Shown: piece by piece, positions 6,960 to 15,851 of the stretch | Layout of the letters: every line of letters starts with the position of its first letter | How positions within the stretch are numbered: position 1 is the first letter of the stretch | NCBI GenBank assembly: GCA_020636045.1 | Contig: JACJYP010000004.1 | Location: 1 to 64,000, forward strand | Reading direction: 5' to 3' | DNA: 64,000 nucleotides | From: Lewinellaceae bacterium | GTDB taxonomy: Bacteria > Bacteroidota > Bacteroidia > Chitinophagales > Saprospiraceae | Program-made: the position numbers and the translations under genes | The notes under the pieces: model-generated | Databases searched by the model: none | The model's input: the letters and a program-made list of their open reading frames with translations, nothing else | Told to the model about the DNA's origin: nothing

Positions 6960-8315
6960 TCAGGCACTTGAGCGCAACAGCCGTATCCGCACGACCCTTT
7001 TGGTCTGCTCCGTCACTCTGATCAGTTCGCCCGGCCGGTACCCGAGTACCCAGACGATATGTCCGTCCCCGTTTACCAGCACGTGCGTATTTGCTTTTTC
7101 CAGGCGTGATACTTTCAGGTTGGTAAACAAGTCCTGCAACTTCTGATGCCGCCCGCCCATACCGAAAGGCTGAAAACTGTCGCCGGGCTGCCAGGGGCGC
7201 AAAATTAGCGGAAATCGCAACTTGTCCACATCGGCAATGATCTCGTCTTTCCCGTCGGGAAAACCGGCATTTCTGTCCGCAGGGGTTATAAACAGCCGTC
7301 CGCCTTCCGGCAGCGTCACCATCAGGTCGTCGTGGTGGATTTTGATGGCGGATGGGATCTCTTTTGCGGTTGCAGGCGTCAGCAGGATTTCCTTGCGGTC
7401 CACCAGTAGTTTCCAGCCCGTCGGCGCTTCGAGTTCGAAGCCTGAGCGATCGATGTTTTCCATCACCTGTCGCGCTTGTTCACCTGAAAAGCCGTTGAAC
7501 TTCAACAAATGTGTCAGCGCCTGCCGGGGTGCGGGCATTCGCAACAGACGCCGCTTGTCGATCCGCAGCGACGCGTCGCCGAGGTAAGCGTTCAGCAGGA
7601 AGCGGTAATTGTCGTAAGCATCGGAAAATCGCTGCAAATTGCGCCCCGCAGTGGCGACCAGGTTTGGGTTCAGTTCCGATAACAGGGGAATGACCTTGTG
7701 ACGCAAAAAATTGCGGGCATAATCGTCGGAAGCGTTGCTGCTGTCTTCACGCCATTGTAGATTGCGTTCGCGGGCGAATGCTTCCAGTTCTTCGCGGGCG
7801 GCGAACACAAGCGGGCGGACGAGCCGGATGGCGGCGCTGCCCGGAAGCAGCGCGGTAGACGGTATGCCTTTTATGCCGGCCAGGCCTGTTCCACGCACGA
7901 AATTCAGCAGCGCAGTCTCGATGGAATCGTTCAGGTGATGCGCGGTGGCAACGGTGTCATAACTGTTTTCCCTGCACAGTTTGTCAAACCACTCGTAGCG
8001 CAACTGACGCGCCGCCATCTGTACCGACAGGTGTTGTGCAGTGGCAAATGACTTCGTATCGAAGCGGCGACTGAAGAACGGCGCCGACAACACTTCAGCC
8101 AGTGATTGCACGAATGCTTCGTCGCCGTCGGATTCGCCCCCGCGCAGGCCAAAATTGCAATGCGCCACTGCGAAGGGATGGCCCGCTTCCGCGAATAGCT
8201 GCGCCATCACGACAGAATCCAGCCCGCCGCTTACAGCCAGCAATACGGGCGCTCCGCTGTCAGGTAGCAGCTTTTGCTGCTTTATAAAATCCTTAAAAAG
8301 GGCAGGCAAATCCAT
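6960..8315 (-). CDS. tilS: tRNA(Ile)-lysidine synthase
   Basis: Ligates lysine onto C34 of the CAU anticodon of tRNA-Ile2, using ATP, so that it reads AUA; normally essential. The 451-residue protein has the PP-loop SGGLDS at residues 29-34 and the neighbouring HCNFGLRGGESDGDE. It then has ATAHHLNDSIET, the RPLVFAAREELEAFA segment and a C-terminal substrate-binding domain ending in GYRPGELIRVTEQT, all standard for full-length TilS. Divergent from the DUF5686 gene, with about 90 bp between the start codons. Confidence 0.95.
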   Translation of the reverse strand: MDLPALFKDFIKQQKLLPDSGAPVLLAVSGGLDSVVMAQLFAEAGHPFAVAHCNFGLRGGESDGDEAFVQSLAEVLSAPFFSRRFDTKSFATAQHLSVQMAARQLRYEWFDKLCRENSYDTVATAHHLNDSIETALLNFVRGTGLAGIKGIPSTALLPGSAAIRLVRPLVFAAREELEAFARERNLQWREDSSNASDDYARNFLRHKVIPLLSELNPNLVATAGRNLQRFSDAYDNYRFLLNAYLGDASLRIDKRRLLRMPAPRQALTHLLKFNGFSGEQARQVMENIDRSGFELEAPTGWKLLVDRKEILLTPATAKEIPSAIKIHHDDLMVTLPEGGRLFITPADRNAGFPDGKDEIIADVDKLRFPLILRPWQPGDSFQPFGMGGRHQKLQDLFTNLKVSRLEKANTHVLVNGDGHIVWVLGYRPGELIRVTEQTKRVVRIRLLRSSA

Positions 8316-8404
8316 TTGTCGGGTTAAACTCTGTTAAATCTTTAGGAATGTGCTTTTTACCGCCAATTTTTGCGCGCTGGAACCAAATTGCAGAAACACT
8401 TCGG

Positions 8405-10894
8405 ATGAAAAAACTTTGCCTCTTCTTTTCCTTCCTGTTAGCCCCAATGCTTGCCTTCGCGCAACTCTCCGGTAAAGTACTGGATGAAAACGGCGACCCC
8501 CTGCCATTTGCCTCCGTATATGTGCGAAACAGCACCAACGGTACGGCTGCCAACGCCGACGGCGAATACCGACTTTCCCTGAGCCGGGGCGCCTATGAAG
8601 TCGTGTTCCAGTATATCGGTTACAAACAAAAAATAGAGCCCGTCACGATCGGCGACCGGCCGCTGCACCTGGACGTACGCCTTGAGCCTACGGCACTGGA
8701 AATCAGCGAAGTAGTGATCACGACCGAAGACCCTGCCTACCGCATCATGCGCGAAGTGATCGCCCGGCGAAAGTACTACAAAAACAAAGGCCGTGAATAT
8801 AGTTGCGACGTCTATATCAAAGGCTTTCACAAATTGCTGGATGCGCCCAAAAAGATCATGGGGCAGGAGGTAGGCAACATGGGCGGCATCCTCGACACCA
8901 ACCGGACGGGTGTGATCTATCTGTCTGAATCAGTATCGAAAGTTTATGCCCAGGCCTCCCCCAGCCGTAAAAAGGAAGTCATGATCTCCAGCAAGGTAAG
9001 CGGCTCGGACAACGGGTTCAGCCTCAACAGGGCCACACTGACCGACTTCAACCTGTACGACGAGCACATCGAGATCGACCGGGAGATATTGTCGCCGCTC
9101 GCCGACAACGCGTTCAACTATTATGAATTCAGACTGCTGGGAAAATACAACGACGAGAACGGCTATACCATTTACAAGATCGGCCTGAAGGCAAAACGCT
9201 CCGCCGATCCCGCCTTCAGCGGCAACCTGTACGTGGTGGACGAATGGTGGAACCTGTCGGGCGCCGACCTTACCCTCACCGGCGCCGCGATCAAGCAGCC
9301 GGTGCTCGATACCCTGCGCATCCAACAGGAATTCGTGCCGGTGGAAAAACCCGACACATGGGCTTTGCTGACACAGTACACCAGTTTCAAGTTCGGCCTG
9401 CTGGGTTTCAAATTCGACGGTTTTTTCAACAGCGTTTTTTCCAATTACGACCTTCATCCGAAATTCGAAGAAGGATTTTTCTCAAAAGAGACCTACCGCA
9501 TCGAGGACGACGCCAACGAGAAGGATTCGCTGTACTGGAGTGCCATTCGCCCCATACCGCTTACCAACGAAGAATCGCTCGATTACGTGCGAAAAGACAG
9601 CCTGCAGCGCATCTGGAAGTCAGATTCCTACCGCGACAGCATCGACGGCAAGCGCAATAAATTCAAATTCGGCAATCTGCTGTTCGGCTATACCTGGCGC
9701 AATTCGAAAAAACACCTGACCGTGCAGTATCCCGCCGTGGCAAACTGGATACAATTCAACACCGTGCAGGGCTGGCTGCTCAACGTGAAGCCCGAATTCA
9801 GCAAGTACGACGGCGACGGGCGCTCCCGGTTCTGGCGCGTGGAAGGCAACATCAATTACGGTTTTTCGGAAAAAACGCTGCGCGGCGGCATGCGGCTCGA
9901 ACGGCGTTTTGAGAGTAAATACTACTCAACCCTGGAACTCAGCGGGGGGCTGCAGACCTCGCAGTTCAGCGACCGGCAACCGATCGGCGTGGGACTCAAT
10001 ACGATCTACTCGCTGATGATCAAGCGGAATTACATGAAATTGTACGAAAAGGCTTTTGCAAAAGCCGAATTCAGCCGCTACCTCATGCCGGGACTATGGC
10101 TCCGCGGCGACGCTGAGTGGGCGGAGCGAAACCCGCTCGTCAATACCAGCGATTTCGCCTATTTCAAAAAACACCGCACATACACACCGAACGCGCCGTT
10201 GAGCGGGACCGACGAACCGTTTTTCGAAAGCCACAAGGCGTTCACCGTCAGCCTGTTGGCGCGCATACGCATCGGCGAGACATACAGCAGTTACCCAAAA
10301 TTCAGGTCGTATGAATCGTCGCCGTGGCCCGATCTGTTGCTGGTCTACAAAAAAGCCATTCCGGGCGTGGGCGGCAGTGTGACGGATTTCGATTACCTAC
10401 AGGCACAGATCGGCAAAAACGGGATCGGCTGGGGCCTGGCCGGCTACACCGACATCAATGTCGTGACCGGCTTGTTTCTGCGGGACAAACGTGTAGAATT
10501 TATCGATTGGCACCATCCGATGGGCAATCAGACGATCTTTGGAAAGCCCGGCGACTACACGCGAAGTTTTTTCCTGCTGCCTTACTACGACTATTCCTCG
10601 AATGCACATTTTGTGCAAATGCACGTTCAGCACCACCTGCAGGGCTGGCTGTTCGACAAGATCCCCGGCATCCGGAAACTCAACCTGAAAGAGGTGTTCG
10701 GCGCTTCGTTCTATTATTCAGAGGACACCTACGGAGAAGGTGTGCTGGGTGCGGAAATGCCCTATTGGGAGGTCAACGCCGGCCTCGAAAACATCGGCTT
10801 TAAGTTCTTCCGGGTATTCCGCGTCGACGTAGTAGCAGGCTTTTTTGGAAAAACGCACTATAAAACAGGCATCGTGATCGGGATCGACCTGTAA
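8405..10894 (+). CDS. DUF5686/carboxypeptidase-regulatory-like outer-membrane protein
   Basis: 829 residues from the ATG at 8405, which begins a clean signal peptide (MKKLCLFFSFLLAPMLAFAQ); an upstream in-frame start would hide it. Residues about 20-100 are a CarboxypepD_reg-like beta-sandwich (LSGKVLDENGDPLPFASVYV...ADGEYRLSL). The rest matches the DUF5686 pattern, with a C-terminal half rich in alternating beta strands that ends in VGIDL, like an outer-membrane barrel. The family is widespread in Bacteroidota and its role is unsettled. It is not a TonB receptor: no plug domain is recognisable. Confidence 0.85.
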   Translation: MKKLCLFFSFLLAPMLAFAQLSGKVLDENGDPLPFASVYVRNSTNGTAANADGEYRLSLSRGAYEVVFQYIGYKQKIEPVTIGDRPLHLDVRLEPTALEISEVVITTEDPAYRIMREVIARRKYYKNKGREYSCDVYIKGFHKLLDAPKKIMGQEVGNMGGILDTNRTGVIYLSESVSKVYAQASPSRKKEVMISSKVSGSDNGFSLNRATLTDFNLYDEHIEIDREILSPLADNAFNYYEFRLLGKYNDENGYTIYKIGLKAKRSADPAFSGNLYVVDEWWNLSGADLTLTGAAIKQPVLDTLRIQQEFVPVEKPDTWALLTQYTSFKFGLLGFKFDGFFNSVFSNYDLHPKFEEGFFSKETYRIEDDANEKDSLYWSAIRPIPLTNEESLDYVRKDSLQRIWKSDSYRDSIDGKRNKFKFGNLLFGYTWRNSKKHLTVQYPAVANWIQFNTVQGWLLNVKPEFSKYDGDGRSRFWRVEGNINYGFSEKTLRGGMRLERRFESKYYSTLELSGGLQTSQFSDRQPIGVGLNTIYSLMIKRNYMKLYEKAFAKAEFSRYLMPGLWLRGDAEWAERNPLVNTSDFAYFKKHRTYTPNAPLSGTDEPFFESHKAFTVSLLARIRIGETYSSYPKFRSYESSPWPDLLLVYKKAIPGVGGSVTDFDYLQAQIGKNGIGWGLAGYTDINVVTGLFLRDKRVEFIDWHHPMGNQTIFGKPGDYTRSFFLLPYYDYSSNAHFVQMHVQHHLQGWLFDKIPGIRKLNLKEVFGASFYYSEDTYGEGVLGAEMPYWEVNAGLENIGFKFFRVFRVDVVAGFFGKTHYKTGIVIGIDL

Positions 10895-10897
10895 CGA

Positions 10898-11287
10898 TCA
10901 CTTCATGCCGCGTTCCGCCTTCATCAGCCCCAGAAACTCGTCGAAACGTTCCAGATGAGGCTTCAGTTCGTCGGGCTTGGTCGGGTCGAAGATGAACTCG
11001 TCGAATTTGGTCAGGATAAACTGCATGGAGGGCAGTCGCGGGCTTTCGGGCGCCCGCGTTTCCGTGCGCGCGATCTCCTCTCTGATGTCGCCCAACAGGT
11101 TGGTGTAAGCACCTACGACAGGAGAGATGTCATTCTTCTCCAGGCCTTCGCGGAGGCGCGCCAGGCGTCCTTCGAAGCGCTGTACTTCGTAGCGGGCGGT
11201 ATCTGCCGCAGTCATGGTTACTTCGCGGGTTTCCTGCGCATGCAGGCGCGTGGTAAAGAGCAGAATAAATATGACGAGGTATTTCAT
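10898..11287 (-). CDS. small secreted protein of unknown function
   Basis: 129 residues from the ATG at 11287, which gives a signal peptide (MKYLVIFILLFTTRLHAQ). The mature part is predicted helical and charged (YEVQRFEGRLARLREGLEKNDISP...), with no cysteine or lipobox. I do not recognise the family. It lies 40 bp downstream of the GT-C-like membrane protein on the same strand and may share its transcript. Its stop lies three bases past the end of the convergent DUF5686 gene. Confidence 0.65.
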   Translation of the reverse strand: MKYLVIFILLFTTRLHAQETREVTMTAADTARYEVQRFEGRLARLREGLEKNDISPVVGAYTNLLGDIREEIARTETRAPESPRLPSMQFILTKFDEFIFDPTKPDELKPHLERFDEFLGLMKAERGMK

Positions 11288-11327
11288 GGCAGTGCTTTGC
11301 ATAATTTGTTTTGGCAAATATGGCGAC

Positions 11328-12923
11328 TTATTCGGGTTTCAGCACCAGAAAAAAGGGGGTTTCTTCTATCACCTTGCCGGAATCAAGGCAGTCTTTTGTC
11401 AATGACATTTCAGGGTCCCGCTCGATTTTTTCAATTTGTGATCTTTCAATAAATAAATACGGCTTTTTCGCTTCCACTGCGGCCTGTACGCTTGCCCGGT
11501 CTCCGTTCATTTCGCGGTTGACCACCCAGTCCAGCGGCAGCGGCGGCGGCGTGTCCGTCAAAAAGTTGGCCATTGGGAATACCGGCAACACCGTAAACCC
11601 GGGATAACGATCTGCCAGTTTTTTCAGATCGGCATACAGATCGCACGTAGCGCGGTCGGAACGGATGCCGTTCAGTTTTGGGAACACGGTGCCCAGTTCG
11701 CAATTCATCGCTTCGCGGCGACCGTCGCGGTACACGAATTCATACGCCAGCCGGAAAAGGAGCAGCAGCGCTAACAGGGTTGCAAACCTGAGATACCCCA
11801 AGGCGTTTGGATGCTGCTCGCCGTACGGGTTCAGCCGCACCGTGATGACGGCTACCGCATACACCCAGGGAAGCGAAAACATCACCGGCAGGTTATAGCC
11901 CCAACTGATCGCAGCGCACCACGAAACGGCCGCAAGGGCCAGAAACGCGCTTCGTTTTTGCAGCGGTACGAGCAGAACAGCGCCGGCGCCTGCCCAGGCC
12001 AGCAAGCGCATCTGCGTAAAAGGCACGGTAAAGACCTGGTGCGTCCACACTGCCCAGCCGTATGAAACCGCAAGCGCCAGCAGCCAGCCGACCCAGGCCC
12101 AGAAAGTTATTTGGCGGCCTTTGGAGGTGTAAAAAAAACGAATAACGAGTATTGCGACGGGCAAACTGAGGCCCAGTAATAGCGGGTGCAGACGCAGGTA
12201 GTCGAGCACACCGCGCTGAAGCGCCTGTCCGCCCGTAGTGGCCCCGACGGTCAGCCGAAAGTAATCGCCAAGCGCCCCCCGGAAGTACATGAATGTAAAA
12301 AACAGCGCGTATGCCAGCAGAAAGTAACAGGCGAACCGCACTGCTTTGCGGCGATTCGAGTCAAAATACAGCAAGGTCAGCAGCACAAAAGGGAGTGGAT
12401 AAAACGACTGCTTGCACAAAGTGGCGGCAAATACCGCGATCGCAGCCATCGGCGCCGCCCATCCGTTATTTAGCCTGAAAAGACACCATATCCCGAAGGC
12501 TGCACATAAAACACCGTCTACCGTATGCCAGGCCATCGGCGGGTAACAGTGAACCGACATAATGAAACCGAACAATGCCAGCGGCCAACGCGCAGCGCCC
12601 CGTTCCAGTGTGCCGGCGCCCAGGTAACTGTACGTCGCTACTTTCAGGAAAAACATCCAGCGCTCGCCCAGCACCGCCCAGCGGTCGGGGATCAGCATCA
12701 TTTCCACTGCGCGCCACCAAACCGGCAAGGGCGGCCGCACGTAGACGATCTCGCTGTAGAGGGATTTTCCCTGAAGCCACTGCCAGGCAAGCCCGGTGAT
12801 AAAACCGCCGTCCGTTTCATTGATCCCGTACGGCGCATAACAAAGACCGTAAGCGATCACAATGACCGCGAAAAGGACTTTCCAGACGGCCTGTTTGGGC
12901 AGCGAATTTGTATCTGATAGCAA
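11328..12923 (-). CDS. polytopic GT-C/GT39-like glycosyltransferase (putative)
   Basis: 531 residues with about ten to twelve hydrophobic segments. The first periplasmic loop contains NETDGGFITG, the acidic motif position of GT-C enzymes that use lipid-phosphate sugar donors. It is followed by YSEIVYVRPPLPVWW, similar to the RPP motif of that loop. The C-terminal 130 residues are soluble and probably periplasmic. The donor and acceptor are unknown. It could alternatively be one of the many GT-C-like proteins without proven activity. Confidence 0.65.
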   Translation of the reverse strand: MLSDTNSLPKQAVWKVLFAVIVIAYGLCYAPYGINETDGGFITGLAWQWLQGKSLYSEIVYVRPPLPVWWRAVEMMLIPDRWAVLGERWMFFLKVATYSYLGAGTLERGAARWPLALFGFIMSVHCYPPMAWHTVDGVLCAAFGIWCLFRLNNGWAAPMAAIAVFAATLCKQSFYPLPFVLLTLLYFDSNRRKAVRFACYFLLAYALFFTFMYFRGALGDYFRLTVGATTGGQALQRGVLDYLRLHPLLLGLSLPVAILVIRFFYTSKGRQITFWAWVGWLLALAVSYGWAVWTHQVFTVPFTQMRLLAWAGAGAVLLVPLQKRSAFLALAAVSWCAAISWGYNLPVMFSLPWVYAVAVITVRLNPYGEQHPNALGYLRFATLLALLLLFRLAYEFVYRDGRREAMNCELGTVFPKLNGIRSDRATCDLYADLKKLADRYPGFTVLPVFPMANFLTDTPPPLPLDWVVNREMNGDRASVQAAVEAKKPYLFIERSQIEKIERDPEMSLTKDCLDSGKVIEETPFFLVLKPE

Positions 12924-12975
12924 GGAGACGACTTTTTTAACGTGTTTTCAGGGTATAATTACCACTTGGCGGGTA

Positions 12976-13005
12976 TTGGGAGGCACATCTTTTGACCTAC
13001 TTTTG
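12976..13005 (+). promoter_or_regulatory. consensus Bacteroidota promoter (TTG-N19-TACTTTTG)
   Basis: TTG at 12976-12978 and TACTTTTG at 12998-13005 are separated by exactly 19 bp, an exact match to the primary sigma-factor consensus of this phylum. It points right, away from the GT-C gene. No gene on that strand follows before an intrinsic terminator at 13211-13247. Confidence 0.7.
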
Positions 13006-13012
13006 TGACTTC

Positions 13013-13174
13013 TTAATCCTTCCTTCGAAACGACAGGTTATAATCCCAATTAACCTTTCCTCCCCCACTTTTGCGGCGCTTCTTCCGGGATGCGCTGTCT
13101 TTTTGCATACTGACTTTCCTCCATTTGAGTTTGACCGGGTACGCATGAGTTCCCCATGGTTCTCCTGTTGGCAT
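13013..13174 (-). CDS. possible 53-residue basic protein
   Basis: An ATG at 13174 (MPTGEPWGTHAYPVK...) runs to TAA at 13013-13015. The peptide has an Arg/Lys-rich centre (SRKKRRKSGGGK) and ends NWDYNLSFRRKD. Codon use is neutral and no consensus promoter precedes it, so it may be spurious. It sits opposite the candidate small RNA, so probably only one of the two is real, unless they form an antisense pair. I do not recognise a family; it is too hydrophilic for a type I toxin. Confidence 0.3.
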   Translation of the reverse strand: MPTGEPWGTHAYPVKLKWRKVSMQKDSASRKKRRKSGGGKVNWDYNLSFRRKD

Positions 13175-13210
13175 CCGTGTATCATAAAGATGTAATCGGT
13201 TTTTGGGATG

Positions 13211-13247
13211 TCCTCTCCGGCAGCAACTGTCGGGGGGGATTTTTTTA
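13211..13247 (+). terminator. intrinsic terminator with a 13-bp stem
   Basis: Stem arms 13211-13223 (TCCTCTCCGGCAG) and 13227-13239 pair over 13 positions, some as G-U, around a CAA loop. The stem is followed at once by seven T residues. It is oriented to end a rightward transcript. Confidence 0.7.
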
Positions 13248-13267
13248 TTTCGGCAGCACAGGTTTGC

Positions 13268-13753
13268 CTATAAAACCTCATCCGGCGGGGCGCCAAGCGC
13301 AAAATAGTCGTATTCTTCCGCTCCGTGATATTGCCTGAAGTTTATCCTGCTAAAACGAAGGATTTCAACAGCAGCGCCGATCGTTTGACGGATCTTCAGG
13401 ATCGCTGAATAATCAGCGAATTGTCCGCCGATCACATCCAGGCTTCTGTTTTTTCTGCCGAATGCTCTTGCCTCTATGCCTTTGTCCTTTAGTGTCACGG
13501 CCCAGTTCTTCCGCCATGCAGGCATGTGTTTTATCCTGAATGCCGCCAACTCGTTTTTCAGAGATATTGCCGCAATGGCGAGTTCTGAGTCCTCCGAGTC
13601 TGCGAACGACGCTGCCAGCACGCCGTATTTGTTGAGTTGTTTCACGGTTTCTGTGTACAGCCGGGGCGGGCGGCCCGTATGCTCACCGGGATCGTACCTT
13701 TCAATAAAGGCCAGGGCCTCTTTTATTTCTGACAAATACGCTGAAGTGCCCAT
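13268..13753 (-). CDS. hypothetical protein coupled to the S9 peptidase gene
   Basis: 161 residues with no signal peptide or membrane segment. It is mixed helical with a conserved-looking centre (SLKNELAAFRIKHMPAWRKNWAVTLKDKGIEARAFGRKN) and a tail ending APPDEVL. I do not recognise the family. It starts three bases after the stop of the S9 peptidase on the same strand, so it is probably translated from the same mRNA. Confidence 0.6.
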   Translation of the reverse strand: MGTSAYLSEIKEALAFIERYDPGEHTGRPPRLYTETVKQLNKYGVLAASFADSEDSELAIAAISLKNELAAFRIKHMPAWRKNWAVTLKDKGIEARAFGRKNRSLDVIGGQFADYSAILKIRQTIGAAVEILRFSRINFRQYHGAEEYDYFALGAPPDEVL

Positions 13754-13756
13754 CCT

Positions 13757-15766
13757 TCACTTTAAATACTTATCCAGCCAGTCGAAAAAGGTGCGCTGCC
13801 ACAAAATGCTGTTTTGCGCTTTTTGTATCCAGTGGCCTTCGTCGGTGAAATACAAAAAGCGGGATGGAGTGCCCCGCAGCTGCGCGGCGGTGAACGCCTG
13901 CATGCCTTGTGTCACCGGTATCCGGAAGTCAAGTTGGCCGTGAATAACCAGTATAGGCGCGTCCCAGTTTTGCACGTACAGATGCGGGCTGAATTCGGTA
14001 TAGGAACGGGGTTTGGGGGTATTCCAGAAGGCGCCTTCCAGGTCGAATTCGGGAAACCAGATCTCTTCCGTTTCGGCGTAAAAACTTTCAAGATTGAAGA
14101 TGCCGCTGTGTGAAATAAATGTCTTGAAGCGCTTGTTGTGGTTGCCTGCCAGCCAATACACCGAGTAACCGCCGAAACTCGCACCGACCGCCCCCATGCG
14201 TGAAGCGTCTACATAGGGCTCTTTGGCCATTGCATCCGTCGCATCCAGCAGATCCTGCATCGCTCCCCCACCCCAATCGCCGGAAATGGCCTCGTTCCAG
14301 GCTTGCCCCGAGCCCGGCATGCCCCTGCGGCAAGGGGCGATCACGACATAGCCGTTGGCGGCCATCATCTGAAAGTTCCAGCGGTAGGAAAAGAACTGGC
14401 TCAGCGGCGACTGCGGACCGCCCTGGCAGTACAGAAGCGCGGGATATTTTTTCTTTGGATCGAAATCAGGCGGAAGGATCAGCCAGACATTCATGTCTTT
14501 GCCGTCTTTGGTCTTTACCGTTTTTCGCTCCACCCTGCCGGTTTTTATGTCATTCCAGGGGTTTTGCGTGACGAACGTCAACTTTCGCTGCTGACCGGTG
14601 GTCGTGTTGACCGCGTACAATTCCGCCGGACTGTCCATGGCTGTCCGTGTGCCCACCAACTCATCGCCCGCTACCTTCAGGTTGGTGTAGTCGTGGCGCC
14701 CTTCCGTGAGTCTTCTGATCTTGCGGTCTGCCAGGCCGATCCGGTAATACTGGTAGGTAAAGTCCTCGGAACTGATAAAAAATATGGATTTGCTGTCAGG
14801 CGCCCACTGGGGGTGATTGACTTCAAAGTCCCAACCTTCGCTCAGTTCCGTTCTTTGCTGCGTGCGGGTGTCGAGCAGCATCAGCCGCGGCCGGTCGGCT
14901 TCGTAGCCGGCTCTTTCCAGGCTCGTCCAGATGAGGTAGTTGCCATCGGGCGAAAAAACAGGATCGAGGTCGTAGCCGGGCAGGTCGGCGGTAAAATTGG
15001 TCGTTTTGCCGGTAGCCACTTCATAGGCGTATAAATCGGAATTCGTGCTGGCGGCAGCCTGTGTGCCGTTCAGTTTGCGGCTGGTGTAAACGATAAAACG
15101 GCCGTCGGGACTCCAGGTGATCTGCTCCATGCCGCCCATCGGCTGAAGGGGGCTGTCGAAGCGCTCATTCATGATATTTTTCGGATCGGGGGCGAGTTTG
15201 CCGTCTTTAAATCCGGCCACATAGATATTGCTGTAGACGCCATTGCGCCAGGTTTTCCAGTGCCGGTAAAACAACTCGTCGAATACATGTCCCGTCGTTT
15301 TCGGCAGGTCCGGGTAAACTTCCGCGGTGCTTTTATCGAGTTTGGTGTCCTGCACGAACAACACAGACCTGCCATCCGGCGAATAATGGAACCCGTTTAT
15401 ATCGAGGTCGCTCAGTTGCAACACATGCGTGCTTTCCAGGGTGATCTCGCAGAGTTTTCCATTGCGCAAAAAACCGATGCGCTGTCCGCCCGGGTGAAAT
15501 TCGGCATCTGACGCCAGTTCGTCGGGGTCGGTCAGCGCGCGCGTATCGTTGGTTTTAATGTTGACAAGGTACAAAGTGCGACTGCTTTTATCCTTCGCAA
15601 CATCATAGCGCTGCACTCCAAAAATGGCATACGTGCCGTCGGGAGACACGCAATCCAGTCCGACCCGGCCGATCTGCCACAATAATTCGGGTGTCAGAAG
15701 TTGTTGCGATACGCTTGCTGTTTGGGACGCTAACATGGTGAGGGCGATAAAAAAAATACGATTCAT
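13757..15766 (-). CDS. secreted S9 family (prolyl-oligopeptidase-like) peptidase
   Basis: 669 residues with a signal peptide (MNRIFFIALTMLASQTASVSQQ). The first ~400 residues form a beta-propeller built from WD40/TolB-like blades (SPDGTYAIF, SPDGRSVLF, SPDGRFIVYTS, SPDGNYLIWTS). The C-terminal catalytic domain has Ser530 in GASFGGYS, Asp613 in HGQLDFRIP and His645 in DEGHWI, a complete triad. This is the acylaminoacyl-peptidase/dipeptidyl-peptidase group, cleaving small peptides in the periplasm. Divergent from the aquaporin gene. Confidence 0.93.
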   Translation of the reverse strand: MNRIFFIALTMLASQTASVSQQLLTPELLWQIGRVGLDCVSPDGTYAIFGVQRYDVAKDKSSRTLYLVNIKTNDTRALTDPDELASDAEFHPGGQRIGFLRNGKLCEITLESTHVLQLSDLDINGFHYSPDGRSVLFVQDTKLDKSTAEVYPDLPKTTGHVFDELFYRHWKTWRNGVYSNIYVAGFKDGKLAPDPKNIMNERFDSPLQPMGGMEQITWSPDGRFIVYTSRKLNGTQAAASTNSDLYAYEVATGKTTNFTADLPGYDLDPVFSPDGNYLIWTSLERAGYEADRPRLMLLDTRTQQRTELSEGWDFEVNHPQWAPDSKSIFFISSEDFTYQYYRIGLADRKIRRLTEGRHDYTNLKVAGDELVGTRTAMDSPAELYAVNTTTGQQRKLTFVTQNPWNDIKTGRVERKTVKTKDGKDMNVWLILPPDFDPKKKYPALLYCQGGPQSPLSQFFSYRWNFQMMAANGYVVIAPCRRGMPGSGQAWNEAISGDWGGGAMQDLLDATDAMAKEPYVDASRMGAVGASFGGYSVYWLAGNHNKRFKTFISHSGIFNLESFYAETEEIWFPEFDLEGAFWNTPKPRSYTEFSPHLYVQNWDAPILVIHGQLDFRIPVTQGMQAFTAAQLRGTPSRFLYFTDEGHWIQKAQNSILWQRTFFDWLDKYLK

Positions 15767-15851
15767 ACGAATGTTGTGGTGTGGATTGAGACAAACTCAC
15801 GAGCTTTAGGCCGGCAAAATTGCAGTTTTTGCATGTGCCCGCACCACAAAA

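Larger units (their letters stand above)
13010..13247 (+). ncRNA. candidate orphan small RNA of about 235 nt
   Basis: A consensus promoter (12976-13005) and a strong intrinsic terminator (13211-13247) bracket a region with no convincing plus-strand ORF; the longest sense ORFs either start before the promoter or read through the terminator. A small hairpin GGTTA-n10-TAACC lies near the 5' end (about 13036-13055). It does not resemble tmRNA, RNase P RNA or SRP RNA by eye. It is antisense to a possible 53-codon ORF. Transcription is inferred. Confidence 0.5.

Noticed and set aside
8348..8404. Upstream start for the DUF5686 protein
   Set aside because: The 19 extra residues would bury a canonical signal peptide that begins at the ATG at 8405.
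12992..13195. 67-codon plus-strand ORF near the orphan promoter
   Set aside because: Its start lies within or before the promoter -7 box, so the predicted transcript could not encode it in full.
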